Source: Peronospora farinosa (taxonomy: Eukaryota; Oomycota; Peronosporomycetes; Peronosporales; Peronosporaceae). From it: a DNA stretch of 64,000 nucleotides. This document shows, piece by piece, positions 44,135-54,639 of this stretch. Position numbers and translations under genes: made by a program. The stretch is from the NCBI GenBank assembly GCA_947646735.1, contig CANTFK010000807.1, forward strand, positions 186,001 to 250,000, in the 5' to 3' direction. The notes beneath the pieces were generated by a model that was not told where the DNA came from, searched no databases, and saw nothing but the letters and a program-made list of their open reading frames with translations. The first letter of the stretch is position 1. Every line of letters begins with the position of its first letter.

Positions 44135-45652
44135 ATGGCTACATTTCACTTTCTAAACGAACTTCAAAGTCATTTTCTTTTTTCTTCTCTAAAAAAAATG
44201 GAGTCTCTCCGACGTCTGACAAGTTTTGTATTGAATGAAACGGGATTTGTTCATCGTCTTCGTATTAAACATTTACAACCACAATCATCATCATCATCAT
44301 CATCATTATCATTATCATTATTACCTGATATTTGCTCTTTGGACCTCACTTTTATAACGAAACGAATTGTAGTCATGGGTACACCTTCGGACGGAATCAC
44401 AAATAAGAAGCAAAATGTCGTTAATGTGAATGACTTGGTGCAGTATCTTGATAACTTTCATCGTAGCCACTTTATGCTCTTTAATCTTAATTTATTAGAA
44501 GATACTACAGAAGTTCAAACACATGGAGACGATCAATCGATCGTTGATAAACTACATGAACAAATACTCGAGTTTTATTGGGAACGAGACGGTATGAAAG
44601 CTCATACGCCTCCATTGGACCTCATGTTTCGAATTTGCTACGCACTGGATGCTTGGTTATCCATTGACTCGAAGAATATAGCACTTGTCAACTGTCAAAC
44701 GGGTAAAACCAGAAGCGGTGTCGTCGTGGCCTGTTATTTGCTCTTTGCACGATTAGCTGAGGATCCCGTTGACGCTTTGGTCGAATTTTACAGGAAACGG
44801 TGGGACATGACATCACTCACGCCTCAGGCATTGAAGAAAAAAACACCACCATCGATTCAAAGGTTCCTCGCAAGTTTTCATGAACTATTGACCACACACA
44901 AGCCGCGAAACGACAAACCGTTGCTACTCAAGGCCATCATTTTCCGACAATTGCCGGTGGAGCTACAGCCGTGTGTACAAATTTGGGACGATTACAAACT
45001 TGTCTTTTGTACAGACGCATTGCACGTTGGAGAGAGCAGAGAAGTGCCCGTGTTGGACTGGAACGAGGAGGACGGCTTCTTTGCCATTCTCTGGGAGAAC
45101 GGAGTGGAGTTGGACGGAGGATTCTCAGTCTTGTGTTCCTTTGGAGAGGAATATGACAATGTGGACGATCTGGATGCGTCCTCGAGAGTACTCTTTCGGT
45201 ACGTGGACTCGACACTCTTTCTCTTGCCGGGCTTGGTCACGCTCAAGAAACACGATCTAGATCTGATGAAGCCGTATGAGCATGGATTTGACGACGATCA
45301 ATTTTCGGTTGATCTGGTGTTGCACGAAAACAGCGCCAAGATGCCGAGTAGTCTAGTAAACATGGACTTTTCGGGAAGCAGTGCGGTGCGCCAGGGTTTG
45401 GTAGAAATTACCAAGCACCATGTCGTTTTACCGGACCCATCCATGTACTCGAACTTTATCCGCATGGGTTTTTGCGAAACACCTACAACATTCGCACTGC
45501 AATGTTCCCAGAATGCCCCGAATGTGGCGCTAGATCTATTACATGCTAACGGAGTGTCCGCCTGTTTTGTGCAAGAAGCAATGGAGAGCACGGCCACAAA
45601 AGACGTAGAAGAACCTGTCGAGGACAATCAGACTAAAGAACCCCCCAGCTGA
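44135..45652 (+). CDS. PTEN-like phosphatase with C2 domain
   Basis: 505 codons as a single exon. Residues about 65-255 form a PTEN/tensin phosphatase fold (LDLTFITKRIVVMGTP, NVNDLVQYLDNFH). The P-loop is VNCQTGKTRSG: the catalytic Cys (about 187) and Arg (about 193) of CX5R are present, although the usual His before Cys is Asn. Residues about 265-410 read as the C2 domain (KPLLLKAIIFRQLPVEL, VQIWDDYKLVF). It may dephosphorylate phosphoinositides or act as a membrane anchor. The stop is only 52 bp before the PHD-formin ORF. An alternative splice (donor 45605, acceptor 45683, 79-nt intron) would remove this stop and join the two frames into one protein of about 1528 aa. Confidence 0.85.
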   Translation: MATFHFLNELQSHFLFSSLKKMESLRRLTSFVLNETGFVHRLRIKHLQPQSSSSSSSLSLSLLPDICSLDLTFITKRIVVMGTPSDGITNKKQNVVNVNDLVQYLDNFHRSHFMLFNLNLLEDTTEVQTHGDDQSIVDKLHEQILEFYWERDGMKAHTPPLDLMFRICYALDAWLSIDSKNIALVNCQTGKTRSGVVVACYLLFARLAEDPVDALVEFYRKRWDMTSLTPQALKKKTPPSIQRFLASFHELLTTHKPRNDKPLLLKAIIFRQLPVELQPCVQIWDDYKLVFCTDALHVGESREVPVLDWNEEDGFFAILWENGVELDGGFSVLCSFGEEYDNVDDLDASSRVLFRYVDSTLFLLPGLVTLKKHDLDLMKPYEHGFDDDQFSVDLVLHENSAKMPSSLVNMDFSGSSAVRQGLVEITKHHVVLPDPSMYSNFIRMGFCETPTTFALQCSQNAPNVALDLLHANGVSACFVQEAMESTATKDVEEPVEDNQTKEPPS

Positions 45653-45704
45653 GAGTTATCTTCAACCCAGACTCCGTCGTCAGACGACGGCTGAAATTGT
45701 CGCC

Positions 45705-48700
45705 ATGCAGTCTCAACGCTCGCGGTATTCAATACCAACGGCTTTGCACTCGTCGTTGTGTGATACGTGTAAGGAGGACGACTACATGATGCGTCCTCAG
45801 ATTGTCCAGTGCATGGGTCAATGCGGGAGATACTATCACACGACGTGCGTGGGGCTGCGAAAGATTCCGTTTGGTTTGACGACTATGAGTGATTGTGCCA
45901 ACCATGCGGCATACTTAAAGAAGTTTCTCAGTGCGTGGGAATGTGGTGCATGTGATCCGGAGTCCCCGCTTTCGAAAGAAGACCTACCCTCTTCGTGGGT
46001 TGGCGGGAAATCCAGCACCTTATCTACTAATCCCGAAGATGTTGCAGACACAGATGATAGGAGTGAGACTCGCGATAGTCTGTCCGCCGCTATAGATAGA
46101 AAACCTGAAACGACTGTCGGAACAAATTCCCAAGAAGTGCTCAATCAGCTGAGAAAATTTCTGACGACAAATGGATTGTCAATTGGGGACTTCATGAACG
46201 GAGCAACTAGTCCAGGCATCAAGGCTTCCTCGTCATCGAATGCCCTTGCATCGGCAACTTCCACTTTTACTACGCGATATGGACCATCCCAATTAGATAT
46301 GAAGGCTGTAGTGTTAAATACTGCAAGAAAGTCAAGTGATTCGAGCGAAAGGTCTGCTGCAAAAAATGTGGACAGCAAGTACACAATGATGCTAAAGCGT
46401 GGTGTTCCCTTTGAGGCTGTTCAGAAATGCATGCAGAAGGACGGAGGCGATCCGTCGACACTGGAAGCCCTGCGTTTAAGCGAGGGCACTATAGGCGACG
46501 TTAGCAACAAAGCATTTGACAGCCAAAAAAGGAAGCTGAAAGACATGGAAATGTTTGCTAGCTACTTTCGAATGCTGCGGATGAGATGCCCAAAAGAAGC
46601 TGTGAAACAAAAGCTAACCGTGGATGGATTTGATCCAGCTATCCTGGACTTTGGCCCCGATGCCATCTATGACGAGGTTAAGCATCACATTTCGATCAAG
46701 CAGAGCGTTTCAAGGCTTCAAGATGATATCAAATGCATGAAGCCGCTCACAGATGGAAATGTAAAGTGTCGTGCATCTGAAGTTTTGCTGAAGGACCATG
46801 AAGTGTACGCCAAATATTTTAAAATGCAAACGATGGGACTGTCTGAAGATGCTGTTCGCCAAAAGATGAAGGCGGACAATGTTGATGTACGCGCTTTAGA
46901 CTTAGGTGGTGAGACACCTTTCTCCCAGCTGCCTAAAACTGTAGAGGAGGAAGACCCTATCACAACTGCGGATGATGTGAAGCTACAGGATGATCCAAAG
47001 TACGCTAAATACTATAAGATGCTGTCAATGGGCTTACCGGAAGATGCTGTTAGACAAAAAGTGAAGGCTGACGGTGTGAATGAGAGACTTTTGAATCTCG
47101 GCGGCGATGCTATAGTATCACAGCTGGAAGAACCGCTGGGTGGAAACAGTGTAAAATTACAAGATGATCCAACCTATGCCAGATTCTTCAGGATGCTGAA
47201 GATGGGACTTCGCGAAGAAGCTGTCCGCCGAAAAATGATAGCCGAGGGTATTGATGAGCGTGCTCTTGACCTCGGGGGTGATGCACTTGTCTCGGCGCTA
47301 ATTGCTCCAAGAAAGGATGTTAAACTTCAGGACGACCCAGTTTACGCAAAGTATTTCAAGATGCTGAAAATGGGACTTCCTGAAGGTGCGGTCCGACAAA
47401 AAATGGCAATAGAGAACATTGATGTGCGTGCGCTGGAGCTTGGCCCCGACGCCACTGTTTCACTGTTGGATTCTGGTGCTAATACGAAGGACGCGAAGGA
47501 TGCAGCAGTAAAACCCCAACGTATACGTAAGAAGCTGCACTGGCAAGCTATTTCGGAGGAACGATTAAGCAATGTTCACCAGCACACGATTTGGGAAGAC
47601 GAGGACGAGGACGCTGATTTCGATGTGGACATGGATGAACTCGAAGCTCTTTTCTTCGCGAATCAGAACACAGTTAGCGAAAAGAAGAATTCCTTACGAG
47701 CTCCAAGTAAAGCTCTGAAGTGCAAGCAGACTGTAACGTTGATTAACGGGAAACGCGCAATGAATGCTGCTATCTCGTTGGCCCGAGTCAAGCTTACCTA
47801 CAGCGAAATCGCCGAAGCTGTGGCGAAATTCGATCCAAGTGGTCTTACAATTGAGCAAGTTATTGGAATTAACGAATTTCTGCCTACTTCAGAGGAAGCG
47901 GCGCTAGTTTGTGGATATACTGGAGATAAGGAGATGCTAGGCGAGGTACGTCCTATCGAGGAGGTTGTGTTTATTCGAATTCGCTAACATGTTCCCTGGT
48001 TATGCATATGATACCAGGCCGAAAAATTCATTCTTGAGATTGCTAAGGTGAAACGGTATGGACCTCGGATGGAGTGTTTGGTGTTCAAGCTTTCTTTCTC
48101 CTATCGCAGTGCAGAGCTGGTCACTTCGTTGTCACATTTACAAAATGCCGGCGAAGAGGTGAAGGGCAGCCGCCTACTGAAAATTTTGTTATCGATGGTG
48201 CTCAAGCTAGGCAATACACTGAATGGAAGCGGAGAGGAAGATGGGATTAAAGGGTTTACTGTCGACTCATTGCTCCGGTTAGGGAATACGAAAGCTGTAA
48301 ATCAGAAGACGACAGTGTTGCACTATTTAGTCCGGCTTGTGAAAAAGAATCACCCACACGTTCTTGATTTCCAGGCTGAGTTGCAAAGTGTTCCTCTTGC
48401 AGCAAGGGAGTCTTTTGAAACGATTGACAAGGAGTTCAAGAAGCTGAAGAAAGGGCTGGCGAGTCTTAACACTGAGCTTGGGCTTCTAGAAAAGGTTTGT
48501 TGAAACTTGCGCTTTGCGAAATTTGGTTAGGAATGAGCTAACGAGCATGTTTGGTGTTGTTGGATGTGCAGCAAGCGGTAGAGACCTTAGGGCTGGAAGT
48601 CACCATCAAGTCGATGCAAAGTGCTGCTGCTGACATTGAGGCAAAAATGAAAACAGTGGGAGACATGATAAACCGAGCAAGAGAGGAGATTTCAAGTGTC

Positions 48701-49022
48701 CTCGACTATTTTGGGGAAGACCCGAAGCGGAACCCGACCGAGTTCTTTACGACGCTTGCCTCGTTTTGCACGGTACGTTGTTGTTAACTTGATCTGTCTG
48801 CAAAACGAAGAAACTAATGGTTTGTTGTAACGTAAAACCTGATAGGTGTTTCAACGAGCACGTAATGAAGTCGACAATGCCGACGAAGCTGCACAACGGG
48901 CAGAGCGTCTGAAGAAACACCGATCGAACACATTGAGACTACCGAAGTCGAACAGCGGGACAAGTTTGAACGATTCTAGAGTACCCAGATCGAACGGCAT
49001 TGCAACGATAATAACTAAATGA
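45705..49022 (+). CDS. Formin with PHD finger and six CCDC53-like repeats
   Basis: Four exons, 1031 aa: 45705-47945, 48018-48494, 48572-48772 and 48846-49022, all GT-AG, all phase 0. Residues about 19-88 are a PHD-type zinc finger (CDTCKED, CMGQCGRYYHTTC, WECGACDP). Residues about 227-590 hold six repeats of roughly 50 residues (YAKYFKMLKMGLPEGAVRQK type), resembling the motif of WASH-complex subunit CCDC53. From about 606 comes an FH2 domain (KKLHWQAI, GNTLNGSG, then FGEDPKRNPTEFF). FH2 nucleates and elongates actin. No proline-rich FH1 region is visible. The short C-terminus is basic. It probably works with, or as part of, the preceding PTEN-C2 ORF. Confidence 0.88.
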
Positions 49023-49321
49023 AGCCACGAAGTTTGATTTTGCGGTTGACTGTATTATACGTAACGTTACTTGGGTATTCATTCTTCTCATATGTTTGGG
49101 CAATGCTCGCGCTCTCATTGTCCTGGGGTGAAGACTATTTACCGCCATCCGATCGACTTTGACTTGGAACGTTTTCCGGGAGTTAATGGGACCCTCGTTG
49201 GCAACACTCCCGATATAGTCCGGGTTGCTGCAAGAACCCGCACCGCTCCACTGGCAGGACTGCAACGCAACAGAGTGAATCAGATCATGGTAGTAGGCAG
49301 CAAGAAAACGTCTACGCAAAC
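49023..49321. other. Short convergent gap between formin and kinesin
   Basis: 299 bp between two convergent genes. It should contain both 3' ends. No gene or clear polyadenylation signal recognised. Confidence 0.5.
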
Positions 49322-51610
49322 TTACACCCGAGGCACGCCAGCCGTGTTAAGCTCACGAGAGGGCAGCGACGAAGATGATGATCCGATAACTGCTCGAGAC
49401 AAATCAAATGAGACCTGCTTTGGCGTCATTGTAGTGTTATCGCCACTTGAACCATCTACTCCAAGTGCGATGACGTTGTCTTCGGTTCCACGCTGCTTCT
49501 TCAGAATACTGGCCAACACGCACATGTCAGTCGAGAACGCTGAGCTTACAATCATCGGGTCTATTCGTACCTTCGAACTTTCTCGGATGCTGACGATCGC
49601 TTCCTTTTCTGAGTTTTCGCAGGGTCCCCAACCTTTTGATCCAAGGCGGACAAGCTGAGCCGCCGCGAGAAATTTGTCGGAGGGGAGATTCCACTCGGCT
49701 TGCCATTACTTGTCATCCTGACCTCTGCAGTTTCCGGCGATGATTCATTGCCGCGCAGAATATTTTCGGCGACGTTCTCGATACCATTCAGCCCTTCATC
49801 GTTGGCTCTGTTCACGCATTAACCCGCAATGCGAGTTAGTTACATATGCCAAGTATATAGTAAGCATCGAGCGCTAAAACGGCACGTCAATCTGCCGTAC
49901 TTTCGCGTGTATAGACTCCACCTTCGTGCAGAGACCGGAGGCGGCAGTTTTGGCGGTGACGGAGTCTGCAGCTGCTGTAAAATCCGCCTAGCCTCATCAC
50001 CTTTAGATCTACGGCGGTGTCCCTCGTGGCGATACTCTGCCAGTCGTTTCTCGTACTTCTTTCGCAGCTCTAGTTCTGCAGTCAGTTTTTCTTGGAGGGC
50101 CTGAATCTGGGAAACTTGGTTGGCAACCTGCGGGAGGTAGCAAAAAAGAGTGAGCTCAAACTTCTTCAAACAGCAGTGAGTCATAGACAATCCTTACCAC
50201 CCCATTCAGCCGTGTGATCTCGGCGCGCTCAGTACGTTGTGGCTTTCCCAACTTAACATGGCTCACACGTGACGCAAACTTGAGAGAATTGATGGTTTCA
50301 TTTACATCTGCGCTTGTGGGGCTCACGTGCACAAGAAGAAGCGTACGGTTGGCACTACCACTCAGTGAATCCTGCAACAAATGCGTGAGCTTCGAGTTCC
50401 GGAACGGAATGTGTTTCTCCTTTGCAAGCAATGCTGACAACACGTCACCGACTGCTGCCAATGATTTGTTAATGTGTTGCGATTCACGCACAGTCAATGC
50501 GGGGGTGTCCACTGTCTTCGAGAGTCTCTCCGAGCCAGCCAAGTCCACGAGAACTAATCTTCCTGCATCTGTTTCTCCATTTGCTTTGCTCGTTCGTCGA
50601 ATATCCATCATCAATATTGTATGAGAACGATTGCTCCGGCCGTTCTTAGCCGCCGTGCGACTGGCGCTGCTTCGAGCTACAACATCATGAAGTTCCTTAG
50701 CACTTGATACAGTAATTGACTGGATATTCTTCAAATAGACTCCATTCTCTCCATGTCGAATCTCCCCCGTCAATGATGATGATAGAGTACTGGCCACATT
50801 ACCACACATACTAGTAGCACCAACATGACAGCCACTAGGCGATCCACCTGTAGCCGTAGTACTTGTCATAATAGTACTACTATTACTTCCACTTGACTGG
50901 ACCAATAGGTCATAAATTTCTTCATTGTAAATCTCCACCATTTGTATCTGTACTTGAAAATCATATACATGTTGTTGCTGTGCTACTGTCGTGTAAATCA
51001 CTTCAGCAGCTCGATAATAGAGTCCTTGATCAGTCTCTGATCCTTGCATTGTATACGTTTTTCCTGCGCCCGTCTGTCCGTATGCAAATACACACGCGTG
51101 ATGACCTGCAATGGCTGAATGTACAAGAGGTGCTACTTCTTTAAACACTGTCAACTGTGAGTGATGGTCATGGAAGACACGGGAGAATGTAAAACTCTTG
51201 TATAAAGCCCCATCCACAGGCGAAAAGACGCTCAATTCTTGGGCTGATTCGACCTGGACACGTTTCCGACGATGACGGTCGGGACTCACGTCGCTCTCGT
51301 CATCGCTCGAGCCCGTACAAGTCGTCGGCATGGGCCGTACACGACACAAAACACGAATATTTCCCTGTAATTCAGCCAATCTCGTCTCCAAGAGGCCACG
51401 AGCTGAGCGTTCATGAGCCAAAGCGTCGGTCGATGCGCGCTCACGATGTCGTCCACGCTCTAATGCGGACACGAGTTCGATACCCAAAAGACTAAAATCA
51501 CGACTACAAAGACGAAAAGATGTAGCAACGTCACGTTTAAGGGAAGAGAGACTGCTACGAAGTTGTAAAGCGAGTTTCTGGGGAGAAACTCGAACGATGT
51601 CGTCGGCCAT
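49322..51610 (-). CDS. Kinesin with kinesin-14 type neck
   Basis: Four exons, 680 aa: 51610-50198, 50127-49922, 49807-49571 and 49508-49322, each GT-AG with matching phase. Motor domain at about residues 80-465: the neck signature LQGNIRVLCRVRP, P-loop AYGQTGAGKT (about 176-185), switch regions NRSHTI and DLAGSE, and KLTHLLQDSLSG. LQGNIRVxxRVRP is typical of minus-end directed kinesin-14, whose motor is usually C-terminal; here the motor comes first and about 210 residues follow, with a coiled coil (IQALQEKLTAELELRKKYEK) and a Ser-rich tail. The motor has a low-complexity Ser/Thr/Gly insert of about 45 residues after YNEEIYDLLV. Ends at TAA 49322. Confidence 0.88.
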
Positions 51611-51943
51611 GGGGAATTGGCTTGTGGAAGGATAATATATAGTGTGGAAAAGCGCGGCAAAAATAAAATTGAATTTCTTTTTTTCGAAAATAGATGAAAT
51701 GAGATAATTTTTGTATAAAAAATTGGTTTAGTAAGATACCGGTGAAAGATTCACGGTACGAGTGCGGTACAATTGTAAGGTTTTAGAGCTACATCGGTTT
51801 TAAGAGCACAAAGGTAAAAATAAAGTTTGACTGAAATTAACCTGACATTGATACCCTTTATTAGTAGTACTAGCTAGGATCAAAGATCGCTCTTATTTAC
51901 CCGCCAATCGTATCCATTCCAGCTCATTAATCGTCGTAAATTA
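51611..51943. other. Divergent promoter gap between kinesin and ethanolamine kinase
   Basis: 333 bp, A/T-rich. A GCTCATT motif (51922-51928), the core of the oomycete initiator element, lies 15 bp before the kinase ATG. Nothing else recognised. Confidence 0.5.
51922..51928 (+). promoter_or_regulatory. Putative oomycete initiator (Inr) core
   Basis: GCTCATT matches the first seven bases of the published oomycete Inr consensus; the following bases do not match well. Position just before ATG 51944 is plausible for the short 5' UTRs of oomycete genes. Confidence 0.35.
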
Positions 51944-53598
51944 ATGCCAAAAGTCGACCTTGGCAGTGACAATCTCAATTGGCGTGCCCTCGTTCTCGTA
52001 TCTGTTACTACGTGTGCACTCACGGCCATAAGTATCTTTTTATTACTTGATAATCATTACTTTCACTCGTCTCGTCAATCTACACGCACAGTGTCCTCAA
52101 GTTGTAAAGATTCGGACAAAGAAGAAGAAATGTCAGAAGAAGGTACCAAGTACATAATTTTTCAAGAGGTGTTTGGTCCATCTGTGACATGTGTGTGGAT
52201 CCTGTCACGTCTTTAGTCATTTATCTCAATAACGCAAATGCCTGTTTGGATTATACGGTTGGAACTGGAGACAAGGACGAGTTTGATGATATCAAGTTTG
52301 TAGTCAAGCAGATTTGTTCTGATTGGTGAAAAATGCGATGCAAAGTATTGAATTAATGTAATTGATGGGTGTTTAATTATACAACTGGTTTATTGTGTCG
52401 GTAGGAAACACGCCGAGAACGATGACATCTTGGTTAAGATCGTTGTTGGTGGTATTACCAACCGCCTTTATCGTCTCTTGTGGAGAAATCAGGCACGATA
52501 ATTGCACCCTTTTTTTGGTTGATAGATATCATGTGATGCTGATTGATGCGTTCTTTTTACTCGTGACGTTTGTGCTGTTTTTAGTCGGTGCTTGTGCGTC
52601 TGTATGGTGACCATACGGAGGAATTTATTGATCGTAGCATTGAGAATAGTATGTTCGTTGTCCTTGAGGTACTGGCATGTAGTAGAGCGATTGTACTGAT
52701 GTATTCTTGCTCTCCTGCAGTACTCTTTGCTTTGCTGTCAGAGCGCGGATTTGCCCCCACGTATTACGGCCGCTTCAAGAACGGCCGCATCGAAGGCTGG
52801 TTGGATGCAAGGCCACTAGATCCTGAAGAGATGGGTCAGATCAAGCCCGTTAATTACCTGCAAATGATTGGCAAAGAACTGGGCATTATGCACGTCATGG
52901 ACATCTCGGAGGACCGTATGCCTGTGTTGTGGACCAAGATTGAGCGGTTCGAGAAGCTGGCGATGGAGCTTGAATTTGAAGACCCGGACAAGAATTCGGC
53001 GTTGAAGGAACTCGGCTTGGCAGGATTGCATCAGAAGTTGCAGTGGCTCAAGTCAGTGCTTCCCTCGAACCAGAATCGAAACGGCAAAGACCTTTTGGAC
53101 GCTCTCGACACGGACGAGATTTCGAAACAGGCTGAGGCTTTTGCGTCTGACGTCGTGTTTTCTCACAACGATTTGCTGAGCGGCAACATCCTGCACAACC
53201 CAGACTGGGATCGCGTGCAGATCATCGACTACGAATATGGCGGCTACAACTACCGCGCGTTTGACTTCGCCAATCACTTTTGCGAAAACTGCGGTTTTGA
53301 CCTGGACTTGGCGCTGTACCCGAGCATTGAGAAGCAGTGTGCTTTCTTCAAGGCTTATATGAGCTCGGCAGCGCCTCAAATGCTGGCCCAACTGGAGACA
53401 AACCGTGAGTCCAAGGCATTCTTCCACGCGTTCTATGACGTGGTGAACCGCTACGCGCTTGCTTCGCACCTGTTCTGGGGATACTGGGCTCTCGTCCAAG
53501 CAGCTCACTCAAAGATTGACTTTGATTTTTTCGAGTACGCAGCAAAACGCTTCAGCGCCTTTGATGTACACCGCAGCTTCTTTTTCGGATCGAAGTAG
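51944..53598 (+). CDS. Ethanolamine/choline kinase
   Basis: Five exons, 445 aa: 51944-52142, 52217-52325, 52405-52492, 52585-52648 and 52721-53598. The phases add up exactly. An N-terminal membrane helix (LVLVSVTTCALTAISIFLLL, about residues 14-33) is unusual for this normally cytosolic family; the ATG at 52130 would exclude it. Kinase motifs: KIVVGGITNRLYRLL, VLVRLYGDHTEEFIDR, ERGFAPTYYGRF, the catalytic FSHNDLLSGNIL and metal-binding IIDYEYGGYNYRAFDFANHF. It phosphorylates ethanolamine or choline at the first step of the CDP pathway to phospholipids. Intron 3 would use a GC donor (CAG/GCACGA); the other introns are GT-AG. An in-frame read through intron 4 is possible but disrupts the family alignment. 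Confidence 0.87.
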
Positions 53599-53769
53599 TT
53601 ACTGTTGATACATCATCCTATCAAGCAGCAACGCTAATAGCTGTAGCGAAATCTGAGTAATACATTCGCAAGAAACTACATCTACTTTTCTTCTACCTGT
53701 TGAATATATTGGCGTGCACATGACAGTCAATGGGCGACAAAATCAAAAAACAAACAAGGATTAAGTGAT

Positions 53770-54552
53770 TTAACGTTTGCGTTTAACATCACCCGCAGTC
53801 TCGAGGCTCATATCGAATGCAGGAAGGTTTTCCAGAGATGTTGACTCACTGGTTTTCTTGAAATAGCGGTTGATAATCACGGGCGGTTTCTCAGCTAATG
53901 TCAGGTTAAGTTCCACATGCATGCGACCACGTGGGTCCAATGTGCGAATATCTGTGAGTACACCACGAAAACCCGAGAGCTGCGTGACTGTCTTGATCTG
54001 TGCGGCATCACCCGTTACACTAATGAGGTTGTTCTTTACGTTCACTTCCTGTCCAAACTTGAGCTGCTTGGTCTCTGTAAAGATACGAGTACGTCTCGTA
54101 ATTACAAAATCTCCAGATGTCTGATTAATAATCACCATAAGGTCCAGTTTATCAGCAGCCTGACGAGCAATAAGTGGTAGCCCCATGGCTTCCAGGTAGT
54201 CATTGGTCGAATCCGAGTCTTCACGGTCGAGCGACCAGCGGCCCGACAGCTGTAGTGCGCCATCTCCCGCCGTATTGGGGATACCAGAAGATGCACCAGC
54301 ACTGGGCAGTACCACATTTGCTCCTGCCATCGGAACAGCGGGCTTGAAGGCAGCACTGCGTACATGACTGAGGTTCATCTGACCCAACTGGGCCGCAGAG
54401 ACGGCCATGGGCATAGCAGGAGGCTGTGCGATAGCAGATCCAGTACCATGAGTAGCAATCGATCGAGATGGGATTGTCATTGAATTGCCTACGATACTCG
54501 TAGCGTTAGCTGCATGAAGATTGGACGCATTCTTCATTTGTTTCATATTCAT
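53770..54552 (-). CDS. Lipocalin/FABP-like protein with basic C-terminus
   Basis: 260 aa from the ATG at 54552; the frame is open 29 codons further (54639). The first 115 residues are low-complexity (Ala, Ser, Met, Pro). From about residue 125 the protein resembles the cytosolic fatty-acid-binding/calycin fold: LSGRWSLDREDSDSTNDYLE, then AMGLPLIARQAA and repeated beta-strand-like segments (FVITRRTRIFTETKQLKFGQ). It ends KRKR, a possible nuclear signal. A ligand-binding role is inferred only from fold resemblance. It may be a distant relative with another function. Convergent with the ethanolamine kinase, 171 bp apart. Confidence 0.65.
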   Translation of the reverse strand: MNMKQMKNASNLHAANATSIVGNSMTIPSRSIATHGTGSAIAQPPAMPMAVSAAQLGQMNLSHVRSAAFKPAVPMAGANVVLPSAGASSGIPNTAGDGALQLSGRWSLDREDSDSTNDYLEAMGLPLIARQAADKLDLMVIINQTSGDFVITRRTRIFTETKQLKFGQEVNVKNNLISVTGDAAQIKTVTQLSGFRGVLTDIRTLDPRGRMHVELNLTLAEKPPVIINRYFKKTSESTSLENLPAFDMSLETAGDVKRKR

Positions 54553-54639
54553 AATAGTAATGGTGATAATGGAGCTTGTCGGTTCTTTGAGACTGTGGAA
54601 AAGTATTGATTGGATAAAATGGCTGCTGATCGTAGTCAC

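Noticed and set aside
49071..49658. 195-codon plus-strand ORF
   Set aside because: It covers the last two exons of the kinesin on the other strand and has no domain.
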